From assembly GCA_958417695.1 (NCBI GenBank), contig CATZDQ010000082.1, positions 1 through 7,259 on the forward strand: DNA of 7,259 nt. The letters are read 5' to 3'. This document shows, piece by piece, positions 1 to 6,515 of the stretch (positions within the stretch are counted from its first letter, which is position 1; every line of letters starts with the position of its first letter). A model generated the notes under the pieces. It made no database searches, was not told where the DNA came from, and worked only from the letters and a program-made list of their open reading frames with translations. The position numbers and the translations under genes are program-made. Source of the stretch: an uncultured Clostridiaceae bacterium (GTDB lineage Bacteria > Bacillota > Clostridia > TANB77 > CAG-508).

Positions 1-735
1 CATATTTCCAAATACCATTTCTTGAATATTAACAGCCGTTCCCCAGCTTCCTGGAATATCATTTAATCTTCTATACGTAATTGCTCTAGCATTGTTCCAA
101 GATCTAAATACAGCTTTGATACCTTCCATTAATTGTACAACTGGGTCAGATGGGAAATCTTCTCCTTTTGCATTTTTATATACTTCTTTGAATTTAACAA
201 CTAATTCTTTTAAATCTTCTGCTGTTAATTCTGTGTCTAATTTAACACCTTTTGCTGCTTTCATTTCATCTATAATCTTTTCAAAGAAAGGCTTTGGTAT
301 TTCCATTACAACATCACTAAACATTTGAATAAATCTTCTATAGCTATCATAAGCAAATCTTTCATTTTTAGCTGCTAATGTAGCTAAAACTTCTTCATTC
401 AAACCTAAGTTTAATACAGTATCCATCATACCTGGCATAGATGCTCTAGCACCAGATCTTACAGATACTAATAATGGATTTTGTGTATCTCCGAATTTTT
501 TACCAGTGATTTCTTCTAATTTCTTTAGAGCTTCAAATATTTGGTCTTCAATCTCTTTAGAAATTTTCTCACCATCTTCATAATATTTTGTACAAGCTTC
601 TGTTGATACTGTGAATCCTTGTGGAATTGGTAACCCTAAATTTGTCATTTCTGCAAGGTTTGCTCCTTTTCCACCTAGTAGTTCACGCATGTTTGCGTTT
701 CCTTCACTAAAAAGGTACACATACTTTTGACTCAT
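1..735 (-). CDS. ppdK: Pyruvate,phosphate dikinase, N-terminal part (cut by left window edge)
   Basis: This is the start of PPDK, the cytoplasmic enzyme that interconverts pyruvate + ATP + Pi with phosphoenolpyruvate + AMP + PPi; in many anaerobes it works with PPi-linked glycolysis. The frame is open from ATG at 735 to base 1, giving 245 of the roughly 875 residues usual for the family, all within the N-terminal nucleotide-binding domain. The protein begins MSQKYVYLFSEG. It shows the family glycine/lysine motif GGKGANLAEM (about residues 21-30), the PIPQGFTVST segment (about 37-45) and the ATP-binding arginine block SVRSGARASMPGMMDTVLNL (about 91-110), followed by SYRRFIQMF. The start is fixed by a perfect AAGGAGG Shine-Dalgarno sequence (744-750), 8 nt upstream. 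No frameshift or stop is seen. The phosphohistidine and PEP/pyruvate domains lie outside the window. Identification is firm. Confidence 0.97.
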   Translation of the reverse strand, partial: MSQKYVYLFSEGNANMRELLGGKGANLAEMTNLGLPIPQGFTVSTEACTKYYEDGEKISKEIEDQIFEALKKLEEITGKKFGDTQNPLLVSVRSGARASMPGMMDTVLNLGLNEEVLATLAAKNERFAYDSYRRFIQMFSDVVMEIPKPFFEKIIDEMKAAKGVKLDTELTAEDLKELVVKFKEVYKNAKGEDFPSDPVVQLMEGIKAVFRSWNNARAITYRRLNDIPGSWGTAVNIQEMVFGNM

Positions 736-805
736 AAATAAAACCTCCTTATTTTATGTGTGTCTTAACTTTATATATTTTTGTTAAAACTCCTTAGTCT
801 TGTCC

Positions 806-834
806 CACTGGAAAATTTTACTTGTTTTCCAATG
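806..834 (-). promoter_or_regulatory. Stem-loop at the 5' end of the ppdK mRNA
   Basis: Read on the minus strand, CATTGGAAAA (825-834) can pair with TTTTCCAGTG (806-815) through 10 bp including one G-U wobble, with a 9-nt loop (816-824). Placed at the predicted transcript start, it could be a 5' mRNA-stabilising hairpin or part of a regulatory leader. It has no T-run after it, so it is not a terminator. An AAGGAGG lies immediately upstream (835-841) at about +1, with no credible reading frame after it. Confidence 0.45.
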
Positions 835-842
835 ACCTCCTT

Positions 843-871
843 ATTATATCCATAATTTATAGAAAAGTAAA
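843..871 (-). promoter_or_regulatory. Predicted sigma-A promoter of ppdK
   Basis: On the minus strand, a -35 TTTACT (866-871) and a perfect -10 TATAAT (843-848) are separated by 17 bp. Transcription would start near 836, leaving an untranslated leader of about 100 nt before the ppdK start. It is divergent from the esterase promoter at 929-957. Confidence 0.65.
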
Positions 872-928
872 GATATTTTTAGTAATTTATATGGATTTTT
901 TCTTTGCTACTCTAAGTTCTTCGAAATC

Positions 929-957
929 TTTACAAACAAGACATTTTATTATATAAT
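929..957 (+). promoter_or_regulatory. Predicted sigma-A promoter of the esterase gene
   Basis: A -35 TTTACA (929-934, five of six consensus bases) and a perfect -10 TATAAT (952-957) are separated by exactly 17 bp. The expected start is near 964, about 33 nt before the ATG at 997. The intervening leader is A-rich and carries AGAGAGG (981-987) as ribosome-binding site. Confidence 0.75.
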
Positions 958-996
958 CTTTTTATTAACATAAAAAAGAAAGAGAGGTTTATTTTT

Positions 997-1806
997 ATGA
1001 AACGCATCCTTTATGAAAGCGATGAAATTATTTGTTTTCAGATACAATTTTCTAAGAATCGGGACTACATTGTAGAAATCACTGGTTCTTCTACTGGTGA
1101 CCCACTTCCCACTTCTTTAGATACCCATTATACCGGATATGCCTATAATGTTGTTAAAATCTTAACAAAAACACAAAGTCATATTCGGCATTTACTGCAT
1201 TTCCCTTGCAGCACCTCGCAATGTCATGGTATTCCTACTGTAGGTAAAGATATATCTACTTTTTTGAATGCATTAAACGTAAACAAGCTTTTTCTTATAG
1301 GGCATTCTAAAGGTGGTATAGAACTCTTGTCTGCACTCATGAGCTTGGTCATAGTTCCACAGCAGATTATAACGGTTTCAGTGCCTGCCAGTGGTACACT
1401 CTCTGCAAATAAAGAAAGAGCAGAAGTCCAGTTAAACAGTCTAGAGAAACTTTTTTACAGGCTTACTTTTAGTAATAATCCCTTAGACCAAGCCATCTCT
1501 AGAGCTACGGTTTTGGAAGATTCAGGAATTGATATGGAATTTATCTGGAAAAAATACGGGCACCTTATGACTAACCTGATTAGTCAGTGCCCTAGGGGTT
1601 GCCACATACAATCCCCTGCGGATTTAGTTTGCTGGTATCTATGGCGTTACAAGGATTTACGGTTGTCATCAACAGATTCTTTGGGAAATGACGGGATTGT
1701 AACCATATCTTCCCAGAAAATTCCCTATATAAAAAATCATTACATATCCGCGTTTCATTCATCTTCTCTGGATGTTGCTAGAGAAGAATTAAAGAAATTT
1801 CTGTAA
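997..1806 (+). CDS. Alpha/beta-hydrolase, lipase/esterase-like
   Basis: A 269-residue protein with the hallmarks of a small serine lipase/esterase of the alpha/beta-hydrolase fold. The nucleophile elbow is GHSKGG, with Ser104 as predicted nucleophile, following a hydrophobic strand (KLFLI, 97-101). NDGIVTISS (231-239) resembles the acid-residue loop of bacterial lipases, with Asp232 as likely triad member. A C-terminal histidine (His254 in AFHSSS, or His248) would complete the triad. ITGSSTG (28-34) sits where an oxyanion-hole loop is expected. There is no signal peptide or membrane helix, so it is predicted to be cytoplasmic. The start is supported by AGAGAGG 9 nt upstream. The gene is a single-gene unit with its own promoter and terminator, opposed to its minus-strand neighbours. 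Substrate is unknown. By eye its codon choice looks less strictly A/T-ending than ppdK or glyQS (several CGG, CTG, GCC), which could reflect lower expression or acquisition. Confidence 0.82.
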   Translation: MKRILYESDEIICFQIQFSKNRDYIVEITGSSTGDPLPTSLDTHYTGYAYNVVKILTKTQSHIRHLLHFPCSTSQCHGIPTVGKDISTFLNALNVNKLFLIGHSKGGIELLSALMSLVIVPQQIITVSVPASGTLSANKERAEVQLNSLEKLFYRLTFSNNPLDQAISRATVLEDSGIDMEFIWKKYGHLMTNLISQCPRGCHIQSPADLVCWYLWRYKDLRLSSTDSLGNDGIVTISSQKIPYIKNHYISAFHSSSLDVAREELKKFL

Positions 1807-1819
1807 ACCAAATCTTTTT

Positions 1820-1860
1820 AAGGGATACCTTCTTTTAGGTATCCCTTCGTCTTTTTATTT
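1820..1860 (+). terminator. Rho-independent terminator of the esterase gene
   Basis: A perfect 10-bp stem, AAGGGATACC (1820-1829) with GGTATCCCTT (1838-1847), encloses an 8-nt loop and is followed by a T-rich run (1851-1860). It begins 14 bases after the stop codon. In the other direction the stem is followed by A-rich sequence, so it acts mainly on plus-strand transcripts; the convergent MFS gene ends at 1874. Confidence 0.9.
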
Positions 1861-1873
1861 TCTTACATAATTA

Positions 1874-3178
1874 CTAAAAATCAATGTCTTCTTTACGATA
1901 TTGCTCTGGTTTTAAACCAAATCGACTGCTCATATAATCTAATATGCATATCATAAGTGCTAAAAACGCTAAACCACATAATAAGAAGGTTACTGAAGCA
2001 TTCGTATGGTCTAATAAAACACTACCTCCTAGGGCCAACATACTTGAAAGAATAGCTCCCACAAATTCATAAGTAAACGTAATTTGATTTCTCTTTTCCG
2101 GTTTAGTAAAATTCTTACCGTATTTTTCTTCTAAAATATACCAGTTAGAAGTACATATATATTGAAAAGTATATAACAATAATACAATTGGAACCACCAT
2201 TTGATTCGTTACATTTAATGTTACTGCACCAATGGCTATACAAGCTAAAATATAGGTTAAAGATAAGACTGTTAAAGAACGATTTTTAAATTTCTTCTCA
2301 ATTCTTTCTTTTAGTCGAATAGAAATACCACCAATAAAAATTAAAATAGCAAAAATGGCAGAGAATTGTTCTGGGCCAATTCCTAAATCAGTGAGTAAAT
2401 CTCCTCTACAAGTATCTACAATGGTAATGATTCCTGTAAAAACAGCACCAAATAAAATGAAAGATTTCATTCTTTTAACTTTTAAAATAATATGACAAGA
2501 TTGTTTTAAATCTTTTGTATAAGCTTTTAAGGTTTTCCATAAGTTCGTTTTTACCTTCGTTGTTTCTACAGGATATACCTCCTCAAACTGAAAGGCTAAT
2601 ATCATAGATATCACGGCAAAAAGTAAACAAATTAGTATTGGTAAATAATTATGGATGACAAATAGGTAACCTGCTAATAAAGAGGCTATCCCGTCAAATA
2701 AATAGTAAAGGCTTCCTCTCTTTGCTTCTAATTTAGAATATAAACCATCTCCCCCTTTGGTAGCTACTGAGTCATATAGTAAATTAGATTCTGCTATAGA
2801 TTTCATATTATAACCTAAAGCAAAAATAAGGTTAGCTAAAATGATACTAATCATACCAGGTAGTACCATTAAACAAATTAAAAATAAAACAATTAGCGTA
2901 TTACCAATGATTATTCCCTTTTTCCTACCTAATAAATCTGTGATGGTAACAGCAGGTATATACATGACAATTATAAAAATTTGGTAAAGTGCACTAGTAA
3001 TTAAGACCTCTGATGCACTTATCTGTTTTGTTATGGTATAAAATAAAAACTCAATAGAATAAAAGCATAATAAATCCCAAGATAACATCTTATAAAAGGG
3101 ATATAATTTCGCATTTTGTCTCCTAATCGCCTTTTTTGTTCTTTTTCTTTTATCTTTTTTCTTCTCTTGTATGACCAT
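1874..3178 (-). CDS. Major facilitator superfamily (MFS) transporter
   Basis: A 434-residue integral membrane protein with about 12 hydrophobic helices, roughly at residues 34-50, 57-79, 88-108, 109-127, 160-178, 180-197, 238-256, 270-287, 301-321, 327-343, 368-390 and 395-415. A charged central loop (about 199-237) divides two six-helix halves. The TM2-TM3 loop carries the MFS signature DLLGRKKG (81-88, motif A). AESNLLYDSV (129-138) resembles the helix-4/5 region of drug-efflux-like clostridial MFS proteins. The N-terminus is strongly basic (KKKDKRKRTKK, 6-16), in keeping with a cytoplasmic tail. The start at 3178 has a modest AAAGG ribosome-binding site about 10 nt upstream. The gene ends in TAG at 1874-1876. 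It lies downstream of glyQS on the same strand, but a predicted terminator and promoter separate them. Substrate cannot be read from the sequence; drug or small-metabolite efflux is only a guess. Confidence 0.87.
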   Translation of the reverse strand: MVIQEKKKDKRKRTKKAIRRQNAKLYPFYKMLSWDLLCFYSIEFLFYTITKQISASEVLITSALYQIFIIVMYIPAVTITDLLGRKKGIIIGNTLIVLFLICLMVLPGMISIILANLIFALGYNMKSIAESNLLYDSVATKGGDGLYSKLEAKRGSLYYLFDGIASLLAGYLFVIHNYLPILICLLFAVISMILAFQFEEVYPVETTKVKTNLWKTLKAYTKDLKQSCHIILKVKRMKSFILFGAVFTGIITIVDTCRGDLLTDLGIGPEQFSAIFAILIFIGGISIRLKERIEKKFKNRSLTVLSLTYILACIAIGAVTLNVTNQMVVPIVLLLYTFQYICTSNWYILEEKYGKNFTKPEKRNQITFTYEFVGAILSSMLALGGSVLLDHTNASVTFLLCGLAFLALMICILDYMSSRFGLKPEQYRKEDIDF

Positions 3179-3216
3179 TTCTATTTTTCCTTTTTTCTTT
3201 TTTTAAATCCTTTTAT

Positions 3217-3245
3217 ACTATATACCAGTCCTTGATTTTATGCAA
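3217..3245 (-). promoter_or_regulatory. Possible promoter of the MFS gene
   Basis: On the minus strand, TTGCAT (3240-3245) and TATAGT (3217-3222) are separated by 17 bp, about 38 bp upstream of the MFS start codon. The -10 is good and the -35 is weak (only TTG matches). It lies downstream of the predicted glyQS terminator, consistent with a separate unit. Confidence 0.45.
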
Positions 3246-3278
3246 TCTTGTTTTTAGGGTATTAGATATCTCTTTTAC

Positions 3279-3309
3279 ATAAAAGTAAGAGAAAGTATGA
3301 CACTTTCCC
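3279..3309 (-). terminator. Probable terminator of glyQS
   Basis: Read on the minus strand, GGGAAAGT (3302-3309) pairs with ACTTTCTC (3289-3296) across a 5-nt loop, giving 8 bp with one G-U wobble. A T-rich stretch follows (3279-3287, broken by A and C). It lies about 33 bases past the glyQS stop. The uneven T-tract makes it moderate in strength, so some readthrough into the MFS gene is possible. Confidence 0.55.
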
Positions 3310-3342
3310 CATTCTTTTTTTACTTTAAATCTTTTTTTCTAT

Positions 3343-4728
3343 CTAAAACTTAATTTTTTCTGTAATATAATTTTCTAATTCATCTATCTTTATTCTAACT
3401 TGCTCCATAGTATCTCTATCCCTTACCGTTACAGATTCATCTTCTAAAGTATCAAAATCAATTGTCACACAATATGGTGTACCTATTTCATCTTCTCTTC
3501 TATAACGTTTGCCAATAGAACCTGCTTCATCATAATCACACATAAAAGATTTTGCAAGTTTGTCATATACTTCTTGTGCTTTCTGGCTTAGTTTTTTAGA
3601 TAGCGGAAGTATAGCTACTTTATATGGTGCTAATGCTGGATGTAAGTGTAATACCGTTCTTATATCTCCTTCTGCGATTTCTTCTTCTTCATAACTATTA
3701 CATAAGAACATTAACATTAATCTATCGGTTCCTACCGCTGGTTCTACACAATAAGGAATATATTTTTCATTTGTCTCTGGGTCTGTATAATACATATCTT
3801 CACCAGAGGCTTCCATATGTCTAGATAAATCATAGTCTGTTCTATCTGCAATCCCCCATAATTCTCCCCAGCCAAATGGGAATAAAAATTCAATATCGGT
3901 GGTACCTTTGCTATAAAAACTTAGTTCTTCTGGTGTATGGTCTCTTAAACGAAGACTTTCTTCTTTGACACCTAAATTTAAAAGCCAATTTTTACAAAAA
4001 CTTCTCCAATATTCAAACCATTCCATGTCTGTACCAGGTTTGCAGAAAAATTCTAATTCCATTTGTTCAAATTCACGTGTTCTAAAAATAAAGTTTCCTG
4101 GTGTAATTTCATTTCTAAAAGATTTTCCCTGTTGTCCAATACCCATTGGCAATTTTCTTCTAGTGGTTCTTAGTACATTCTTAAAGTTTACAAACATACC
4201 TTGTGCTGTCTCTGGTCTTAAATAAATTTCTGCTTTAGCATCCTCGGTTACACCTTGGAAAGTTTTAAACATCATATTAAATTGACGTATATCGGTAAAA
4301 TTTAATTTTCCACAATTAGGACAAACAATCTGATTTTCTTGAATATAAGCAAGTGTTTGTTCATTACTCCAACCATCTGCTACAACATCTTTTCCATTTT
4401 TAGTAGCCCATTCTTCTATTAATTTATCTGCTCTATGTCTTGTTTTACATTCCTTACAATCGATTAGCGGGTCTGTAAAGCCTCCTACATGACCAGTTGT
4501 AACCCATACTTGTGGGTTCATTAAAATAGCCGCATCAATAGCTACATTATACTTATTTTCTTGTACAAATTTTTTCATCCATGCTTTTTTTACATTATTT
4601 TTTAACTCTACGCCTAAAGGTCCATAGTCCCAAGCATTGGCTAATCCTCCATAAATTTCTGAGCCAGGATATACAAATCCTCTAGACTTGCATAGTGCCA
4701 CAATTTTTTCCATTGTTTTTTCTCCCAT
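3343..4728 (-). CDS. glyQS: Glycyl-tRNA synthetase (alpha2, class II)
   Basis: A 461-residue cytoplasmic enzyme that charges tRNA-Gly with glycine using ATP. It is the homodimeric type, not the split alpha/beta GlyQ+GlyS type. The N-terminal catalytic domain shows RGFVYPGSEIYGG (16-28) and WDYGPLGVELKNN (33-45). A zinc-ribbon-like insertion has CKEC (91-94) and CPNC (136-139). RPETAQGMF (171-179) follows. Class II motif 2 lies at about 203-228 (key piece FRNEITPGNF), and motif 3 at EPAVGTDRLML (329-339, Arg336). An anticodon-binding domain spans about 368-455. Length matches the family. The start at 4728 is set by AAAGGAGG 8 nt upstream; the next ATG (residue 6) would be badly spaced. Expression is controlled by the T-box leader directly upstream. 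The stop is TAA. No anomalies were seen. Confidence 0.98.
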   Translation of the reverse strand: MGEKTMEKIVALCKSRGFVYPGSEIYGGLANAWDYGPLGVELKNNVKKAWMKKFVQENKYNVAIDAAILMNPQVWVTTGHVGGFTDPLIDCKECKTRHRADKLIEEWATKNGKDVVADGWSNEQTLAYIQENQIVCPNCGKLNFTDIRQFNMMFKTFQGVTEDAKAEIYLRPETAQGMFVNFKNVLRTTRRKLPMGIGQQGKSFRNEITPGNFIFRTREFEQMELEFFCKPGTDMEWFEYWRSFCKNWLLNLGVKEESLRLRDHTPEELSFYSKGTTDIEFLFPFGWGELWGIADRTDYDLSRHMEASGEDMYYTDPETNEKYIPYCVEPAVGTDRLMLMFLCNSYEEEEIAEGDIRTVLHLHPALAPYKVAILPLSKKLSQKAQEVYDKLAKSFMCDYDEAGSIGKRYRREDEIGTPYCVTIDFDTLEDESVTVRDRDTMEQVRIKIDELENYITEKIKF

Positions 4729-4760
4729 AACTAATTCCTCCTTTAATTTCTTTTTACATC

Positions 4761-4807
4761 AAAAAAACTTTCGTCTTCTCTAGCTAACTGCTAGGGACGA
4801 AAGTTTT
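4761..4807 (-). terminator. Conditional (T-box) terminator of glyQS
   Basis: A perfect 12-bp stem, AAAACTTTCGTC (4796-4807) with GACGAAAGTTTT (4764-4775), is followed by T residues to 4761. The loop holds a small inner hairpin (CTAGC/GCTAG). Pairing of the upstream T-box with its partner in the competing antiterminator would prevent this hairpin when uncharged tRNA-Gly is bound. Confidence 0.93.
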
Positions 4808-4979
4808 ATTTTCCGCGGTTCCACCCTAATTGATAATAGAGCTTTTGCTTTATCATCCACTTTATTTGTAATATGCTCCAAAGCTCCCCTGATACATTTA
4901 TGATTAGCTTTCACCATTTGCTAACTCTCTTTTACATAAATTTTTATCATTTTTCTTTTTCTACGCATGTATATTTTCT
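4761..4979 (-). promoter_or_regulatory. T-box riboswitch leader of glyQS (glycine)
   Basis: This untranslated leader senses uncharged tRNA-Gly and controls transcription termination ahead of glyQS. In order on the minus strand there is: a basal Stem I helix, AATAT plus TGC (4975-4965) with GCATATT (4876-4870); an AGAGAG...GGTGAAAGCTAAT Stem I terminal region (4930-4902) matching the usual AGAGAG/GGTG pattern; a candidate specifier triplet GGA, a glycine codon (4879-4877), just above the basal helix; Stem III, TGATAA/TTATCA (about 4857-4832); the hallmark T-box AGGGTGGAACCGCGG (4827-4813); and a terminator. T-box identity is certain; the specifier assignment is by eye and less sure, since GGG/GGA also occurs at 4889-4885. 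Confidence 0.95.
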
Positions 4980-4985
4980 TTGATT

Positions 4986-5014
4986 ATTGTAACAACATTT
5001 TTTTTAAATGTCAA
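4986..5014 (-). promoter_or_regulatory. Promoter of the glyQS T-box transcript
   Basis: On the minus strand, a perfect -35 TTGACA (5009-5014) and -10 TACAAT (4986-4991, five of six) are separated by 17 bp. The expected start near 4979 falls immediately before the first pairing segment of T-box Stem I, which supports both assignments. Confidence 0.85.
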
Positions 5015-5029
5015 TAGTCCTTTTGAGGT

Positions 5030-5058
5030 ATTATATGCAAACTAACAAAAGTTATCCA
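5030..5058 (-). promoter_or_regulatory. Possible second glyQS promoter overlapping a DnaA box
   Basis: A perfect TATAAT (5030-5035) lies 17 bp downstream of TGGATA (5053-5058, four of six consensus bases) on the minus strand. The -35 falls inside the perfect DnaA box at 5052-5060, so a protein bound there would block this promoter. It may be secondary or inactive given the stronger promoter at 4986-5014. Confidence 0.3.
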
Positions 5059-5351
5059 CAGCCTTTTCTCTTTTCTACCATTTTTTGATTATTACAAAGA
5101 GATTACTATATAACAAATAGAAGCATAGTAGATTTTGTCGCAAATTGCGAACTATGACAAATAAATGACAAAAACAGCTGTTTTCAATCGTTTTATTACA
5201 AATAAGTTTCATTTCCATGTCAGAAAAATGGATTATGTTTCCTCGATTTGTCATAATTTACGTTTTCCACAGTTTAAAATAATATGTGGATAATGTGGAT
5301 AACCCTGTTGATAACCATGTAGCAAGGGTTTCCGTTCACAGTTTGTTCACA
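5052..5351. promoter_or_regulatory. DnaA-box cluster in a gene-free region
   Basis: The stretch between the glyQS promoter and galE has no credible gene. It holds three perfect copies of the DnaA-binding 9-mer TTATCCACA: 5052-5060 (plus), and 5285-5293 and 5294-5302 (both minus), the latter two directly abutting. One-mismatch relatives are TTTTCCACA (5263-5271, plus), TTATCAACA (5306-5314, minus) and TTGTTCACA (5343-5351, plus). Between the single box and the main group lie about 200 A+T-rich bases with small palindromes. Such a cluster could titrate DnaA, act as a DnaA-controlled regulatory region, or be (part of) a replication origin. No dnaA, dnaN or rpmH is visible and genes on both sides run the same way, which argues against the main chromosomal oriC. 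The sites are seen directly; the function is inference. Confidence 0.7.
5134..5184. repeat. Small palindromes and ATGACAAA repeats within the DnaA-box region
   Basis: TCGCAA-A-TTGCGA (5138-5150) is a perfect dyad, flanked at a distance by TTTGTC (5134-5139) and GACAAA (5156-5161). AAAACAGCTGTTTT (5171-5184) is a second perfect 14-bp palindrome. The octamer ATGACAAA occurs at 5154-5161 and 5165-5172, and inverted (TTTGTCAT) at 5247-5254. These may be protein-binding sites; none is followed by a T-run that would suggest a terminator. Confidence 0.5.
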
Positions 5352-5414
5352 ATTGATTTTCGTTATGTTTTTATGAAAACTTATCTATTATTGGTATAAT
5401 AATTATGGTTACTT

Positions 5415-6428
5415 TTATTTTTCTTTATGCTTTTCCATATAATGCCAAGAATCTCGGCACATATCTTCTAATGTTTTTTCTGCTTGCCAACCTAACTCTT
5501 CTTTTGCTTTTTTAGGGTTTGAATAACAAGTAGCAATATCCCCTTCTCTTCTAGGTGCTATACGGTAGGCTACTTGCTTTCTAGTTGTCTTTTCAAAAGC
5601 TTTTACCATATCTAATACACTATAGCCAGTTCCTGTTCCCAAATTATATATAAATAACCCTTGTCTTTCTTTTCTTAACTTCTCAATTGCTTTTAAATGG
5701 CCTTTTGCTAAATCCACCACATGAATATAATCTCTAACCCCTGTACCATCTGGCGTATCATAATCATTGCCAAAAACAGATAATTCTTATAGTGTACCTG
5801 CCGCTACTCTAGCTACATAAGGCATTAAATTGTTAGGAACCCCTTGTGGTTCTTCTCCAATTAATCCACTTTCATGTGCTCCTACGGGATTAAAATAGCG
5901 AAGGATAGCAATAGACCAACTAGGGTCACTCTTATAAACATCTTGTAAAATTTGTTCTATAAATAATTTAGATGTGCCATAAGGATTGGTTGTTCCACCT
6001 ACTTTGCAATCCTCTGTAATCGGGATTTGCTCTGGGTCGCCATATACGGTTGCAGAAGAACTAAATACAAATTCTTTTACTTGGTGCTTTTGCATAACTT
6101 CTAATAAAGTCAAAGCCCCTGTTACATTATTTTGGTAATACATCACTGGTTTTTGTACAGATTCTCCGACTGCTTTATAACCTGCGAAATTGATAACACT
6201 TGTAATATCTGGATTTTCTATGAATACCTTTTCTAACGCTTGTTTATCTAAATAATTTACTTCATAAAATTTAAACTCTTTGCCTGTAATGGTTTTGATT
6301 GCTTCTAATACACTTGGTTTACTATTTGAAAAATTATCTAAGATAATTACTTTTTCTCCTTGTTCTAATAGTTCTACGACAGTATGGCTTCCTATATAGC
6401 CTGCTCCTCCTGTTACTAAAATAGACAT
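5415..6428 (-). pseudogene. galE: UDP-glucose 4-epimerase interrupted by one in-frame stop
   Basis: GalE interconverts UDP-glucose and UDP-galactose with bound NAD (Leloir pathway, supply of UDP-galactose for envelope glycans). Residues 1-213 show the Rossmann motif GGAGYIGSH (7-15), DNFSNS (31-36), the serine run SSSATVYG (123-130) and the catalytic YGTSK (Tyr150, Lys154). Codon 214 is TAA (5787-5789). The same frame then continues without any shift as ELSVFGNDYDTPDGTGVRDY and on to a TAA at 5415-5417, so the whole frame would encode 337 residues, the normal GalE length. The stop falls in a variable surface segment just before the conserved FGNDY block. There is no ribosome-binding site for restarting after it. 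The start at 6428 has AGGAGG 8 nt upstream. A recent nonsense mutation, a sequencing error or readthrough are the options; the gene is otherwise undamaged. If truncated, the UDP-sugar-binding C-terminal domain is lost. Confidence 0.93.
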
Positions 6429-6458
6429 GTCCTTTACCTCCTATTTTTTATTTTCCTC

Positions 6459-6487
6459 ATTATAACGTATCTATCATATTTATACAA
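6459..6487 (-). promoter_or_regulatory. Proximal promoter of galE
   Basis: On the minus strand, TTGTAT (6482-6487) and a perfect TATAAT (6459-6464) are separated by 17 bp. The predicted start is near 6452, giving a leader of about 24 nt that contains the AGGAGG site. Confidence 0.6.
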
Positions 6488-6515
6488 GTATGCATTAGTA
6501 TTCTTCCTATTTTAC

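Noticed and set aside
92..328. 78-residue open frame on the plus strand
   Set aside because: It lies antisense inside clear ppdK sequence, lacks a ribosome-binding site and has no recognisable domain.
3624..4225. Two plus-strand open frames (66 and 86 residues)
   Set aside because: Both are antisense shadows of glyQS, whose minus-strand product is unmistakable.
5229..5294. Short plus-strand frame of about 21 codons in the DnaA-box region
   Set aside because: No Shine-Dalgarno sequence, and it runs through the DnaA boxes; it is likely chance.
5301..5330. Inverted repeat AACCCT/AGGGTT as a hairpin
   Set aside because: Only 6 bp with an 18-base spacer and no T-tract; it may be incidental to the DnaA boxes.
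5052..5351. Calling the region the main chromosomal origin oriC
   Set aside because: No dnaA, dnaN or rpmH is visible, and the large genes run in the same direction on both sides; a DnaA-box cluster is the safer description.
5395..5400. Plus-strand TATAAT as a promoter
   Set aside because: No acceptable -35 at 16-18 bp and no plus-strand gene follows.
5384..5412. A terminator just downstream of galE
   Set aside because: The only nearby dyad (ATTATT/AATAAT on the minus strand) is six A-T pairs without a proper T-run.
5415..5720. A separate 101-residue gene starting at a GTG
   Set aside because: It is the C-terminal part of GalE in the same frame after the internal stop; no ribosome-binding site precedes the GTG.
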